Counted from the first letter of the stretch, positions 49,880 to 59,349 are shown. The stretch is DNA of 64,000 bases from Alphaproteobacteria bacterium (GCA_030427145.1 JAUHWT010000006.1:1-64000), one strand, 5' to 3'. The notes: generated by a model not told the origin, from the sequence alone. Numbers and translations: made by a program.

Positions 49880-51232
49880 ATGGCTGGAAAATTTATTGAT
49901 GGCGTCCCGGTGGACGCCCTTAAGGGAAGTATGCGGGATTTCCGTGTTCCTGTAGGTGCAGACCTTCTGGAACGGACCGCGGGGTTCTATGAATGGCAGG
50001 ACGCGCGTCGTCAGAGCGGCACCTGGCCCTTTTCACGTTCAACCGAGGCGGGACCGGCTGCGAGCTGTGAGATCCGCGACGATGCCGGCAATCTGAGCCG
50101 GGGCGTGAATTTCGCGAGCCAGGATTATTTGAGCCTGTCCTCGCATCCGGCGGTTCTGGCCGCGGCGAAGGACGCCATCGACACGATGGGGGTTCATTCG
50201 GCGGGATCGCCCGCGCTGGTGGGCAACACCTCGACCTCAGTAGCGCTTGAGGCGCGGATTGCCGAATTCCTGCAGATGAAGGAGGCGCTCCTTTATCCGA
50301 CAGGATGGGCCGCGGGATTTGGCGTCATCAAGGGTCTGGTCCGGGATCAGGACTATATCGTGATGGACGCGCTCTCGCATGCCTGTCTGCAGACCGGTGC
50401 GCAGGCCGCGACGAAGAACGTGATGCTGTTCCGGCACAACAATGTTGACCACTGCCGCCAGCAGCTGGCCACGATCCGGGCGCGTGACCCGAATGCGGGT
50501 ATCATGGTGGTGACCGAGAGCCTGTTCTCGATGGACAGTGACACGCCGGACATTGCCGCTCTGCAGAAGCTGGCGCATGAGTACGGTGCGACGCTGATGG
50601 TCGATGTGGCCCATGACCTGGGCAATATCGGCGAGGACGGTACGGGCCATATCGGCAAGCAGAACATGCTGGGTCAGGTGGACCTGGTCATGGGCAGCTT
50701 CTCGAAGACCTTTGGCTCGAACGGCGGTTTCGTGGCGATGAATGACCGCGCGGTGAAGGAATACCTGCGCTTCTACAGCCCGTCCTGCACGTTCTCGAAC
50801 GCCCTGTCGCCCGCCCAGGTGGCGGCGGTGACGAAGTCGCTGGACATCATTCAGTCCGATGAAGGTGCGAAGCTGCGCAACCGGCTGATGTACAACATCT
50901 GCATGCTGCGCGAGCAGCTGCGCGATCGCGGCATGGATGTCTATGGCGATCCGTCGGCCATCGTCTGCGTCAAGACGGGTGATGAGGCCCTGGCGCGCAT
51001 GGCGGCGCGTGAACTGCCCGAGCTGGGCCTGGTGGCCAACCTCGTGGAGTTCCCGGCGGTGGGCAAGGGGCTTGCCCGTTTCCGCCTTCAGGTCATGGCC
51101 GCGCATACGGAGGACGAGATCGAAGCCGCTGTTGAGCGGATCGGCACGGCCATGGAAACCGGTCGCCGTCTGCTGGAGGAGAACAACCATGTCTCCGGCG
51201 GCGTTCGGGAAATCCGGAAACTGGCCGGGTAA
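49880..51232 (+). CDS. Alpha-oxoamine synthase (PLP), CqsA/LqsA- or SPT-like
   Basis: From ATG 49880 (GGGGGT upstream) the product has 450 residues; the longer frame to 49742 was rejected. After an N-terminal extension of about 75 residues the AOS fold begins: FASQDYLSLSSHPAVLAAA, GSPALVGNTSTSVALEARIAEFLQ, DALSHACLQTGAQAATKNVMLF, then TESLFSMDSDTPDIAALQKLAHEYGATLMVDVAH and the PLP Lys276 in GSFSKTFGSNGGF. The standard DEAH/DESH motif reads DVAH. AOS enzymes condense an acyl-CoA with an amino acid (KBL, AONS, SPT, ALAS) or make hydroxyketone signals (CqsA, LqsA). The flanking sensor kinases favour the signalling role; SPT cannot be excluded. Confidence 0.75.
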   Translation: MAGKFIDGVPVDALKGSMRDFRVPVGADLLERTAGFYEWQDARRQSGTWPFSRSTEAGPAASCEIRDDAGNLSRGVNFASQDYLSLSSHPAVLAAAKDAIDTMGVHSAGSPALVGNTSTSVALEARIAEFLQMKEALLYPTGWAAGFGVIKGLVRDQDYIVMDALSHACLQTGAQAATKNVMLFRHNNVDHCRQQLATIRARDPNAGIMVVTESLFSMDSDTPDIAALQKLAHEYGATLMVDVAHDLGNIGEDGTGHIGKQNMLGQVDLVMGSFSKTFGSNGGFVAMNDRAVKEYLRFYSPSCTFSNALSPAQVAAVTKSLDIIQSDEGAKLRNRLMYNICMLREQLRDRGMDVYGDPSAIVCVKTGDEALARMAARELPELGLVANLVEFPAVGKGLARFRLQVMAAHTEDEIEAAVERIGTAMETGRRLLEENNHVSGGVREIRKLAG

Positions 51233-51245
51233 AATATCACTGTTC

Positions 51246-51269
51246 GCCACGGCCCATTGGGGCCGTGGC
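51246..51269 (+). terminator. Strong hairpin after the oxoamine synthase gene
   Basis: GCCACGGCCC and GGGCCGTGGC form a 10-bp stem with a 4-nt loop, 13 nt after the stop. The T-tract is weak (GGGTCTTACG), so it may be a partial terminator or an mRNA stabiliser before kinase 2. Confidence 0.6.
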
Positions 51270-51304
51270 GGGTCTTACGTTAACATTGCATACGGGAATT
51301 CGCT

Positions 51305-52762
51305 GTGTCCGGGCAAATCGACATGAATGATCAGAGGGTCATCGACCGTATTGTCGGTTGGTTTATCCCTGACGACGCGGTTCGCGGGCGGACGCAGCGC
51401 GAGATGGCGCGGACCTTCGTGTTTACCCATCTGTTCGGGCCGGCCATCGCGCAGCCGATGTGCCTTTATCTCTATTATGTGTCGCCGGAGGTTAACTACC
51501 CGCTGGTGGTGATGCTCCTTGGCGTGTGCAGTTTCTGGCTTTTGCCATTTGTCCTGCGCTGGACGAGCAGTATCGAGCTGGCGGCGTTTCTGTCGTTCCA
51601 GGCGCTGGCGGCGACGTCGCTGTTCGGGGCGTTCCACTATGGCGGGTTTTCCTCGCCGTTTTTGCCCTGGTTTGTGGTCAGTCTTCTGCTGGGGCTGTTT
51701 TACCTGTCAAAGCGGTCATCCGCGGTGCTGGCGCTGTTTGCCTTCGACATTCTGGTTTTTCTGGCGCTGATCCTGTGGAAGGGTCTGGATCATCAGATCC
51801 CGATTGATGACCTCCAGATCATTGGCTGGCTCTCGATCACGTCGGCGACGGTCTACATGACATGGATGGCGCTCTACTATTCGCGCATCATCGGGCTGCG
51901 TTCGGAGCTTGAGGTGGAAAGCGCGCGGCAGCGGGCGACGGCGGTGGAGCTGGAAAAGGCCCGTGCAATTGCGGAGGAGATTGGCCGCAACAGGTCGCAG
52001 TTCTTCGCGAAGATGAGCCATGAGCTGCGCACGCCCCTGAACGCCATTATCGGCTATTCCGACATTCTGCTTGAGGACTGCGAGGACAGCGGTCCGGAGA
52101 TGGAGCAGCGGAGCCGCGACGTGAACCGGATCAACGCGGCCGGGCGGCATCTTCTGTCGCTGGTGGCCGAAGTGCTCGATGCCAATGAGATCGAGAATGA
52201 CGTGATGAGCGTCGATATCGGTCAGTTCACAATCGGGCAGCTTTGCGACGAGGTGGTCGCGACGGTTGCGCCCATGGTCGAAAAGAACGGCAACACGTTC
52301 AACTTCGTCTGCCAGAACCGCGACTACGTTCTGAACACTGACGCCAAGAAGCTTCGGCAGATTTTGCTCAACCTGCTGAGCAATGCGGGCAAGTTCACGC
52401 AGAGCGGAACCGTGCGGCTGGAGCTTTATGTGGAGTTCCACACCCATGACGATCACCTCTGTGCGGTGGTCAGTGACACGGGGATTGGCATTTCGGCGGA
52501 GGCCCTGCCGCGTCTGTTCAAGGATTACGAGCAGGCCGAACAGTCCACGTTTAACCGGTTTGGCGGCACCGGCATTGGTCTGGCGCTGAGCCGCAGGCTG
52601 GCCATTCTGCTGGGCGGCGACATCTCGGTGACGAGCCGGCTGGGGCAGGGGTCGCGGTTTGCGCTCTCCGTGCCGGCGCAGATCCACGAGGTCACCGAAG
52701 ACGGCGACGATGACGACCCGGATGGCGAGACCGTCAAGGATACGGGCGGGATGGCAGCATGA
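51305..52762 (+). CDS. Six-TM sensor histidine kinase 2
   Basis: The product has 485 residues from GTG 51305 (ATG six codons later is an alternative). Six hydrophobic segments at about 38-59, 67-84, 92-114, 119-133, 139-157 and 172-193 mirror kinase 1, including the same AFHYGGFSSPFLPW motif after segment 3, and SELEVESARQRATAVELEKARAIAEE forms the coiled coil. The H-box is KMSHELRTPLNAIIGY with His239; N-box LLNLLSNAGKFT, G1 VVSDTGIGIS, G2 FGGTGIGLAL. The C-terminal tail is very acidic (EDGDDDDPDGE). No receiver domain is present. It lies 72 nt after the synthase and 67 nt before the response regulator. Confidence 0.87.
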   Translation: MSGQIDMNDQRVIDRIVGWFIPDDAVRGRTQREMARTFVFTHLFGPAIAQPMCLYLYYVSPEVNYPLVVMLLGVCSFWLLPFVLRWTSSIELAAFLSFQALAATSLFGAFHYGGFSSPFLPWFVVSLLLGLFYLSKRSSAVLALFAFDILVFLALILWKGLDHQIPIDDLQIIGWLSITSATVYMTWMALYYSRIIGLRSELEVESARQRATAVELEKARAIAEEIGRNRSQFFAKMSHELRTPLNAIIGYSDILLEDCEDSGPEMEQRSRDVNRINAAGRHLLSLVAEVLDANEIENDVMSVDIGQFTIGQLCDEVVATVAPMVEKNGNTFNFVCQNRDYVLNTDAKKLRQILLNLLSNAGKFTQSGTVRLELYVEFHTHDDHLCAVVSDTGIGISAEALPRLFKDYEQAEQSTFNRFGGTGIGLALSRRLAILLGGDISVTSRLGQGSRFALSVPAQIHEVTEDGDDDDPDGETVKDTGGMAA

Positions 52763-52829
52763 CGATTTGTTATCAAACATCCCGTATGAAGACGAACACT
52801 GTACCGCTTTGGGTAGAAGGTGGACTGAA

Positions 52830-54665
52830 ATGATACCGAATAAAGGCACATCTTCGGCCGAACCGGCCGCCGCCCCAACACCTGCGGATGATGCGGAGAC
52901 CAAGCCCAGGGTCCTCGTTGTGGATGACGTGTTCGACAACCGCGACATCCTGACCCGGCGGCTGGTCCGTCGTGGCTTTGACGTGGTTGAGGCCTCGGGC
53001 GGTCATGAAGCCCTCGAGAAGATTGAGGCTGAGGAGTTCGATATCGTTCTTCTCGACATCATGATGCCGGACATGAGCGGCAACGAGGTTCTTGAGACCG
53101 TGCGGAGGACAAAATCCGCGCGGGATCTGCCGGTCATTATGGTCACGGCCAAGAGCCAGAGCGAGGACGTGGTGCAGAGCCTGAGCCTCGGGGCGAATGA
53201 CTATGTCACCAAACCGGTGGACTTTGTCGTGGCGCTGGCGCGGATCAACGCGCAGCTTGAGGGCAAGAAGCATGCGGACAGCGAGCGTGCCGACAAGATC
53301 AGAATGGAGGCCGAAGCGAAGGCGCAGAAACGGGAAACCGACGAGAAGCTGCATTACCTCGCGTATCACGACGCCCTGACCGGGCTGATGAACCGCACGG
53401 CGTTTCGCGAGATGATCAGTGATGCGCTGCTTGAGAGCGGCAAGCCGGATCAGGAGCCGACGGTTCTGTTTATCGATCTGGACCGGTTCAAGGCGGTCAA
53501 CGATGTGCACGGGCATGAGATCGGCGACAAGCTTTTGATGGCCGTGGCGGAGCGGCTGAGTGAAATCGCCGGGACCGGTGCGAAAATCGCACGGCTGGGT
53601 GGCGACGAGTTTGGCGCGTTTCTGTTCGAGGACAGGGTGAACAACCCGAATGCGGGATTTGAACTGGCCGAGCGGATCGTTGAGGCCGCCAACCGTCCGT
53701 TTGTGGTGGATGGCTCTCCGTTTCAGATCGGCGCAAGCTGTGGCGTGGCGCGGGCGTCGGACTGTGAGAACGAGTTGGAGCAGATGCTCAAGGGCGCGGA
53801 CCTCGCGATGTATGAGGCCAAAGCGGCGGGCCGGGCGCGCCCGGTTGTGTTTGAGCCGCGGATGCTGGAGGAACAACGCGAGCGCAACGCCCTGGAGGTG
53901 GATCTGCGCCGGGCCATCGACAGCGATGAGCTGGAGATCCATTATCAGCCGCTGGTCAACACCGAGACAAACGCGATCACGACCTTTGAGGCTCTCGTGC
54001 GCTGGAACCACCCGGAGCGGGGCCTGATCCCGCCGGACCGGTTTATCGGGATCGCCGAGGATACCGGGATCATCATTCCGCTTGGGCGGAAGATTTTGCG
54101 CATGGCCTGTACGGAGGCGTTGTCCTGGCCGGATGAGATCCGGGTAGCGGTCAACCTGTCGCCGTTGCAGTTCCGGGACCCGGAGCTGATGTCGAGCATT
54201 GAGGCCGTGCTGGAGGAAACCGGGCTTCCGGCGGAACGCCTGGAACTGGAGATCACGGAAACGGCGCTGCTGGAAGCGGGTGAGACCAACCTCGATATCC
54301 TGCGCAACATCCGGGGCATGGGCATTCGCGTGTCGATGGATGACTTCGGGACCGGCTATTCCTCGATGAGCTATCTGCAGAATTTTGAGTTCGACAAAAT
54401 CAAGATAGATCAGCGGTTTGTCCGGGATCTCAAAAACGGTCACAACGGGGCCGCGATCATCAAGGCCATCATTGATCTTGGCGTGAATGCAGGCATAGAT
54501 ACCTCTGCGGAAGGCGTGGAGACCAATGACGAGGTCGAGTCGATCAAGTCCCAGGGCTGCGTTGAGATGCAGGGTTATTTCTTCAGCCGTCCGGTAAATT
54601 CCGCCGGGGTAATTGGTTTCATTGAGAAGTATCTGGGCTGGGGTCGGAAATCCGATCAGGACTAG
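52830..54665 (+). CDS. Response regulator with GGDEF and EAL domains (REC-GGDEF-EAL)
   Basis: From ATG 52830 (AAGGTGG upstream) the product has 611 residues. REC: VLVVDDVFDNRDIL with phospho-acceptor Asp76 in DIVLLDIMMPD and TAKSQSEDVVQSLSLGANDYVTKP. GGDEF: DALTGLMNRTAFREMI, FIDLDRFKAVNDVHGHEIGD, intact GGDEF at 257-261. EAL: LEIHYQPLVNTETNAITTFEALVRWNHPE with EAL at 387-389, ELEITET and MDDFGTGYSSMSYLQ (loop 6 with DDFGTGYS). Both catalytic centres look active, so the protein could make or degrade c-di-GMP. As the only receiver nearby it is the expected output of the two kinases. Confidence 0.9.
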   Translation: MIPNKGTSSAEPAAAPTPADDAETKPRVLVVDDVFDNRDILTRRLVRRGFDVVEASGGHEALEKIEAEEFDIVLLDIMMPDMSGNEVLETVRRTKSARDLPVIMVTAKSQSEDVVQSLSLGANDYVTKPVDFVVALARINAQLEGKKHADSERADKIRMEAEAKAQKRETDEKLHYLAYHDALTGLMNRTAFREMISDALLESGKPDQEPTVLFIDLDRFKAVNDVHGHEIGDKLLMAVAERLSEIAGTGAKIARLGGDEFGAFLFEDRVNNPNAGFELAERIVEAANRPFVVDGSPFQIGASCGVARASDCENELEQMLKGADLAMYEAKAAGRARPVVFEPRMLEEQRERNALEVDLRRAIDSDELEIHYQPLVNTETNAITTFEALVRWNHPERGLIPPDRFIGIAEDTGIIIPLGRKILRMACTEALSWPDEIRVAVNLSPLQFRDPELMSSIEAVLEETGLPAERLELEITETALLEAGETNLDILRNIRGMGIRVSMDDFGTGYSSMSYLQNFEFDKIKIDQRFVRDLKNGHNGAAIIKAIIDLGVNAGIDTSAEGVETNDEVESIKSQGCVEMQGYFFSRPVNSAGVIGFIEKYLGWGRKSDQD

Positions 54666-54725
54666 CACTACGCCCCGTTCCGGGCGCGCCATGTCCGGGT
54701 CGGCGGAGCGCGGGGGTTGGTGCGG

Positions 54726-55925
54726 ATGGCTGCACACACAGGCTACGACGTGGTGATTGTGGGCGGTGCGATCATGGGCGCGTCGCTGGCGTGGTTTCTG
54801 GCCAGTGATCCGGATTTTGACGGACGCGTTCTGGTTGTGGAGCGGGATCCGACCTACGCGAATTCATCCACCATGCACACCACGAGCTGTATCAGGCAGC
54901 AGTTTTCCCATGCCCTGAACGTACGGATTTCGCAGTTTGGGGCGGAATTCATCACGGGTCTTCGCGGTTTTATGGGCGGGGATGATCGGGTGCCGGAGAT
55001 TGCGATCCGGAATTTTGGCTACATGTATCTGGCGGGCTCGGAGGCACGGGCGGATGAACTGCGGCGCGACAGGGACGTTCAGGTGGCGGCGGGTGCGGCG
55101 ACGCGACTGATGACGGCCGATGAGATAGCGGCGGCGTATCCGTTTTACCGGCTGGATGACGTGGTGCTGGGATCAATCAACACGGTCGATGAGGGTTACT
55201 GGGACGCGACGGCGGTGTTTGACTGGCTGCGCCGCAAGGGGCGGGAGCAGGGGGTCGAGTACCTGACCGGCGAGGTTGTGGCGATGACGCGCGGAGCCGG
55301 CGGGCGGCGGGTGGAGAGTGTGACCCTGGCTTCCGGCGAGGTGATTTCCTGCGGGCAGGTGGTTAATGCCTCGGGGCCGCGGGCGGCGCGGACGGCCGCG
55401 ATGGCGGGTATTGATCTGCCGGTGGAGCCGAGGAAACGGTATTCGTGGATTTTTCAGGCGGAGACGCCGCTGGACCGGGAGCTGCCGCTGACGGTGGATC
55501 TGTCAGGCGTTCATGTGCGCGAGGCGGGCGGCGGGACGTATCAGTGCGGCGGGCACGGGCCGGAGGACCCGGCGGTGGAGCCGGATGATTTCGCGATGGA
55601 TCAGTCGCTCTGGGAAGAGCATGTCTGGCCCGCGCTCGCCTGGCGGATCCCGCAATTTGAGGCCATTAAGGTCACGTCGGAATGGGCCGGGCAGTACGCG
55701 TGGAACGTGCTGGACCGGAATGCGGTTTTGGGACCGCATGACGAGGTCGGGAATTTCTGGTTCATGAACGGGTTCTCGGGGCACGGGCTGCAACAGGCCC
55801 CGGCGATGGGGCGGGGCCTGGCGGAGCTTTTGGTGCATGGGGAGTTCCGGAGCCTGGATCTGTCGCCGTTCGGGTTTGGGCGAATACGCGAGGGGCGGGG
55901 GATCGTGGAGGCGGCGATTATTTGA
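54726..55925 (+). CDS. FAD-dependent oxidoreductase (DadA/sarcosine-oxidase family)
   Basis: From ATG 54726 the product has 399 residues. The FAD dinucleotide motif is VVIVGGAIMGASLAWFLASDPDFDGRVLVVERD. NSSTMHTTSCIRQQFSHALNVRISQFGAEF follows, and the catalytic-domain strand GAAGGRRV and late MNGFSGHGLQQAPAMGRGLAELL are typical of monomeric sarcosine oxidase/D-amino-acid dehydrogenase relatives. A Ser/Arg-rich start is common for roseobacter homologs. It sits 60 nt after the response regulator in the same direction, but a functional link is not evident. Substrate: a secondary or D-amino acid, inferred. Confidence 0.83.
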   Translation: MAAHTGYDVVIVGGAIMGASLAWFLASDPDFDGRVLVVERDPTYANSSTMHTTSCIRQQFSHALNVRISQFGAEFITGLRGFMGGDDRVPEIAIRNFGYMYLAGSEARADELRRDRDVQVAAGAATRLMTADEIAAAYPFYRLDDVVLGSINTVDEGYWDATAVFDWLRRKGREQGVEYLTGEVVAMTRGAGGRRVESVTLASGEVISCGQVVNASGPRAARTAAMAGIDLPVEPRKRYSWIFQAETPLDRELPLTVDLSGVHVREAGGGTYQCGGHGPEDPAVEPDDFAMDQSLWEEHVWPALAWRIPQFEAIKVTSEWAGQYAWNVLDRNAVLGPHDEVGNFWFMNGFSGHGLQQAPAMGRGLAELLVHGEFRSLDLSPFGFGRIREGRGIVEAAII

Positions 55926-55993
55926 GGGCGGACCCATTGAAACGTCTTCGCCCGGCGGCACCGCCGGGGAATGTGCGGGACGCGAGGCGCTTT

Positions 55994-56222
55994 CGTTCAC
56001 ACGGACCAAAAAAGTGTTTTTTTAAGCGCTCGGCCGGGTATTGGGCAGAGGTCCGGCAACCATCCCCGGCGTGTCGGCACGACACGCCATGCCCGACTTT
56101 CCCCCCGGGAGGGCATCCGCGACGTCGGCCCCTGCTCAATGGTTGTGGGAGTTGGGGCGACCCGCGTTGGCCGCCCGGTTCGCAGCCCTCCCAAAGTCGG
56201 GCATGGCGCGTCGTGCCTCGGG
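55994..56222 (+). repeat. Family A palindromic element, copy A4, full length
   Basis: CGTTCACAC module at 55994, an A-tract, GGGTATTGGGCA, hairpin GGCGTGTCG-GCA-CGACACGCC and the long arms. The gap 55926-56305 holds this only. Confidence 0.88.
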
Positions 56223-56305
56223 TAAGTGACTCCCCTCAGGGACGGGGCGGAACGTAAATGGGATGGCGCACGCGCTCACCGGACACCACCCATGTCAGTT
56301 TTGCC

Positions 56306-56746
56306 TCAGCTCTCCGGACGCACCACGTAGACGGAGCATTCGGAGTGGCGGACGATGCGCGAGGCGTTGGGGCCGAGGAGGTAGTCCTCCAGGTCGGCCT
56401 TGTGCGCGCCCACCACGATCAGGGACGCGCCGGAGACCTCGGCGGTTTTGATGACCTCCTCATAGGCGCGGCCCGTTGAGATGACGTGGCGCACCTTCGC
56501 GTTTGCCTCTGGACCGATGGCCTGGGTGACAAGGTTGTTCAGGAGCACCTTCGCCTGGTTCACCATTTCCTCGTGGTGACTTTCGGAGAAGAAGGTCGCC
56601 ACCGGACTGAGGCCGAAATCGGGAACCACCGCAATGACATCGAGCTGCACCCCGTCGAGATCCGCCAGTTTGGCGGCTCTCTGAATGGTGGGGATGTCGT
56701 CGGTGCCGTTGCTGATGTCGACGGCGCAGAGAACGGAACCGCTCAT
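56306..56746 (-). CDS. Universal stress protein UspA family
   Basis: The product has 146 residues. It opens VLCAVDISNGTDDIPTIQRAAKLADLDGVQLDVIAVVPDF and ends with the ATP-binding-type SGASLIVVGAHKADLEDYLLGPNASRIVRHSECSVYVVR, where G-x2-G-x9-G(S/N) spacing is readable as GAHKADLEDYLLGPNAS. The start overlaps the TRAP permease stop by 4 nt (ATGA). A UspA partner (TeaD) regulates TRAP uptake in Halomonas, and this gene probably has the same job. Confidence 0.88.
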   Translation of the reverse strand: MSGSVLCAVDISNGTDDIPTIQRAAKLADLDGVQLDVIAVVPDFGLSPVATFFSESHHEEMVNQAKVLLNNLVTQAIGPEANAKVRHVISTGRAYEEVIKTAEVSGASLIVVGAHKADLEDYLLGPNASRIVRHSECSVYVVRPES

Positions 56747-59349
56747 GCGGGAACCTCCTGACGGGTCATGCGGGCGCGCTGCAGCATGACGACAAGGGCC
56801 AGGGCGATCAGGGCCGGAATGAACATGAGTTCCTTGGGCATCTGATCGGCCGGGGCCTGGACCTGCGTGATCTGAACCGGCTCGTCGAGATAGAAGTCGA
56901 AGCTGCTCAGGGCGTCGGCATAGGGGGACGAGAAGGAGGGTTCATCCATCCTCATCACACCGTCCTCCGGCAGCAGGAGCAGTCCGGATGCTTCCAGGCG
57001 TTCCTCAGGCGTGGCGCCCTCGGGACGGACCACGAGGGTCGTCTCAACAATGTCGCCGGTGTCGAAATCCGGGCCGGCAATGGTCAGACGCAGGCGTCCG
57101 TCCTCCGGCGCGTTACCGAGGGCCTCGGCGAAGTTGACCGGATCGATCTGGTCAAACGGCGGCTGGATGCGGTCCATGAAGAAATCCGGACGGAAGAGCG
57201 CGAAGGAAATCAGCACAAGTGCGACACTCTCGTAGATCCGGTTTTTCGTCAGGAACCAGCCCATTGTGCCGGCGGTGAAGATCAGAATGGCGATGGACGC
57301 GGTCACGAAGACCAAAATCCCCTGCGCCCATCCCACATTGATCAGCAGAAGATCGGTGTTGAAGATGAACACGAAGGGCAGGGCCACGGTACGCAGCGAG
57401 TAGAAGAACGCCACGAAACCGGTCCGGATCGAGTCGCCACCGGAGACGGCGGCGGCCGCGAAGGAGGCGAGACCCACGGGCGGGGTCACGTCCGCCATGA
57501 TGCCGAAATAGAACACGAAGAGGTGCACGGCGATCAGCGGCACGATCAGGCCCGACTGCGCGCCCAGTTCGACCACAACACCCGCCATCAGGGACGAGAC
57601 CACGATGTAGTTCGCGGTGGTGGGCAGGCCCATGCCGAGGATGAGGCTGAGAAGCCCCACCATCACGAGCATCAGGATCAGGTTGCCGCCCGAGAGGAAC
57701 TCGACGAGGTCGGCCATGACCTGGCCTACACCCGTGAGCGTCACGGTGCCCACGATCACGCCCGCCGTGGCGGTGGCGAGACCGATGCCGATCATGTTGC
57801 GCGCACCGTCGATCAGGCCCTGGATCAGGTCCAGGACACCCTCACGGAAGGCGTTGGCGGTCTGGTTCTCACCGCGGAAAATGGACTTCAGCGGCTTCTG
57901 GGTCAGCAGGATGACGAAGAGCAGCATGGTCGCCCAGAAGGCCGAGAGGCCCGGGGATTTCTGCTCGATCATCAGGAAGTAGACCAGAACCACAATGGGC
58001 AGCAGGTAGTAGAGACCGGATTTGTAAATCTCGGCAACGACCGGCAACTCAACGTCTTCGGCGTTGGGATCATCCGGCTCCAGATCCGGCACACCGGCGG
58101 CGAGCCAGAGCAGGGCCACATAGGCCACAAAGATCAGGAGGGCCAGAACCCAGCTGGCGCTGTCGCCCACCGCGGCGGAAATCCAGCCGACCGGGTATTT
58201 GACACCGTAGCAGAGCAGGGCAAATCCGACGAAGAACGCGGCCATGCCACCGATGGTTTTACCCATGGACACAACGCGGTTGCCCAGCGTCGGCATGTTG
58301 TTTTTCACGGCCTCGAGATGAACGATGTAGACCAGCGCGATGTAGGAGATCGCGGCGGGAAGGAAGGCGTGGGTGATGACCTCCACGTAGGAGATGCCCA
58401 CATATTCCACCATGAGGAAGGCCGCGGCGCCCATAACGGGCGGCATAATCTGGCCGTTCACGGAGCTGGCCACCTCGACGGCGCCGGCTTTCTCGGAGGT
58501 AAAGCCCACACGTTTCATCAGCGGGATGGTGAAGGTACCGGTGGTGACCACATTGGCGATGGAGGAGCCTGAGATAAGCCCGGTTGCGGCGGAGCCCACC
58601 ACGGCGGCCTTGGCCGGGCCGCCCTTGAGGTGGCCGAGCGCGCCGAACGCCATCTTGATGAAGTAGTTGCCCGCGCCCGCCTTGTCGAGCAAAGCGCCGA
58701 AGAGCACGAAGAGGAACACGAAACGGGTGGACACGCCGAGCGCGATGCCAAACACGCCCTCCGAGGTGATCCACATGTGGCTCATGGCCTTTTGCAGCGA
58801 CGCGCCTTTCCAGCGGATCACGTCGGGCACCCAGGCGGAGGAGCCGAAGAAGACATAAGCGAGGAAAATGGTCGCGATGATCGCCATGGCCGGACCGAGC
58901 GCGCGGCGGGCGCCCTCAAAGAGCAGGATCAGGCCGGCAAGGGCGAACCATTTGTCGACATTGTCGGCAAGGCCACCGGCGGCGACGATTTTTTCGTAGA
59001 AGATAAAGCCGTAGAGCGAGACAAACACGCCAAAAATAGCGAAGACCCAGTCCTGGATTGGAATGTAGTCACGGGGGCTCGATTTGAGCGCAGGGTAGGC
59101 CATGAAGGCCAGGAATACAGCAAAGGCCAGGTGAAACTGGCGGGAGTTGTTGACCACGTCGCCTGGCAAAACGTAGTTCGCGAGCGGTGATGCAAGCAGC
59201 ACCTGAAAAATGGACCAGACCACGGCCACGACCGCGAGCAGCAGTCCGACCGATCCGGTGGGATTACGGGAGCCGGCGTCGGAGGAGGAAACGAGCTCCT
59301 GAAGCTCCTCCTCACTGAGCGCGCGGTTTTCCTTGTTGTTACTGGCCAT
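56743..59349 (-). CDS. TAXI-TRAP transporter fused 4TM/12TM permease with C-terminal DUF3394-like domain
   Basis: The product has 868 residues. The N-terminal four-helix (DctQ-like) part spans about 28-175, followed by the large DctM-like domain (GASIANVVTTGTFTIPLMKRVGF-type and FVFYFGIMADVTPPVGLASFAAAAVSGGDSIRTGFVAFFYSLRTVALPFVFIFN blocks). After about residue 700 a soluble DUF3394-like extension (LRLTIAGPDFDTGDIVETTLVVRPEGATPEERL) leads to one final helix. Na+-driven uptake with a TAXI binding protein is the family function. The UspA gene overlaps its end, and the binding-protein gene precedes it. Confidence 0.9.
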   Translation of the reverse strand: MASNNKENRALSEEELQELVSSSDAGSRNPTGSVGLLLAVVAVVWSIFQVLLASPLANYVLPGDVVNNSRQFHLAFAVFLAFMAYPALKSSPRDYIPIQDWVFAIFGVFVSLYGFIFYEKIVAAGGLADNVDKWFALAGLILLFEGARRALGPAMAIIATIFLAYVFFGSSAWVPDVIRWKGASLQKAMSHMWITSEGVFGIALGVSTRFVFLFVLFGALLDKAGAGNYFIKMAFGALGHLKGGPAKAAVVGSAATGLISGSSIANVVTTGTFTIPLMKRVGFTSEKAGAVEVASSVNGQIMPPVMGAAAFLMVEYVGISYVEVITHAFLPAAISYIALVYIVHLEAVKNNMPTLGNRVVSMGKTIGGMAAFFVGFALLCYGVKYPVGWISAAVGDSASWVLALLIFVAYVALLWLAAGVPDLEPDDPNAEDVELPVVAEIYKSGLYYLLPIVVLVYFLMIEQKSPGLSAFWATMLLFVILLTQKPLKSIFRGENQTANAFREGVLDLIQGLIDGARNMIGIGLATATAGVIVGTVTLTGVGQVMADLVEFLSGGNLILMLVMVGLLSLILGMGLPTTANYIVVSSLMAGVVVELGAQSGLIVPLIAVHLFVFYFGIMADVTPPVGLASFAAAAVSGGDSIRTGFVAFFYSLRTVALPFVFIFNTDLLLINVGWAQGILVFVTASIAILIFTAGTMGWFLTKNRIYESVALVLISFALFRPDFFMDRIQPPFDQIDPVNFAEALGNAPEDGRLRLTIAGPDFDTGDIVETTLVVRPEGATPEERLEASGLLLLPEDGVMRMDEPSFSSPYADALSSFDFYLDEPVQITQVQAPADQMPKELMFIPALIALALVVMLQRARMTRQEVPA

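Noticed and set aside
48263-54665. Oxoamine synthase as a sphingolipid (SPT) gene
   Set aside because: Not excluded, but no ceramide, acyl-carrier or lipid-A-like genes adjoin it; every neighbour is a signalling gene. Ranked second.
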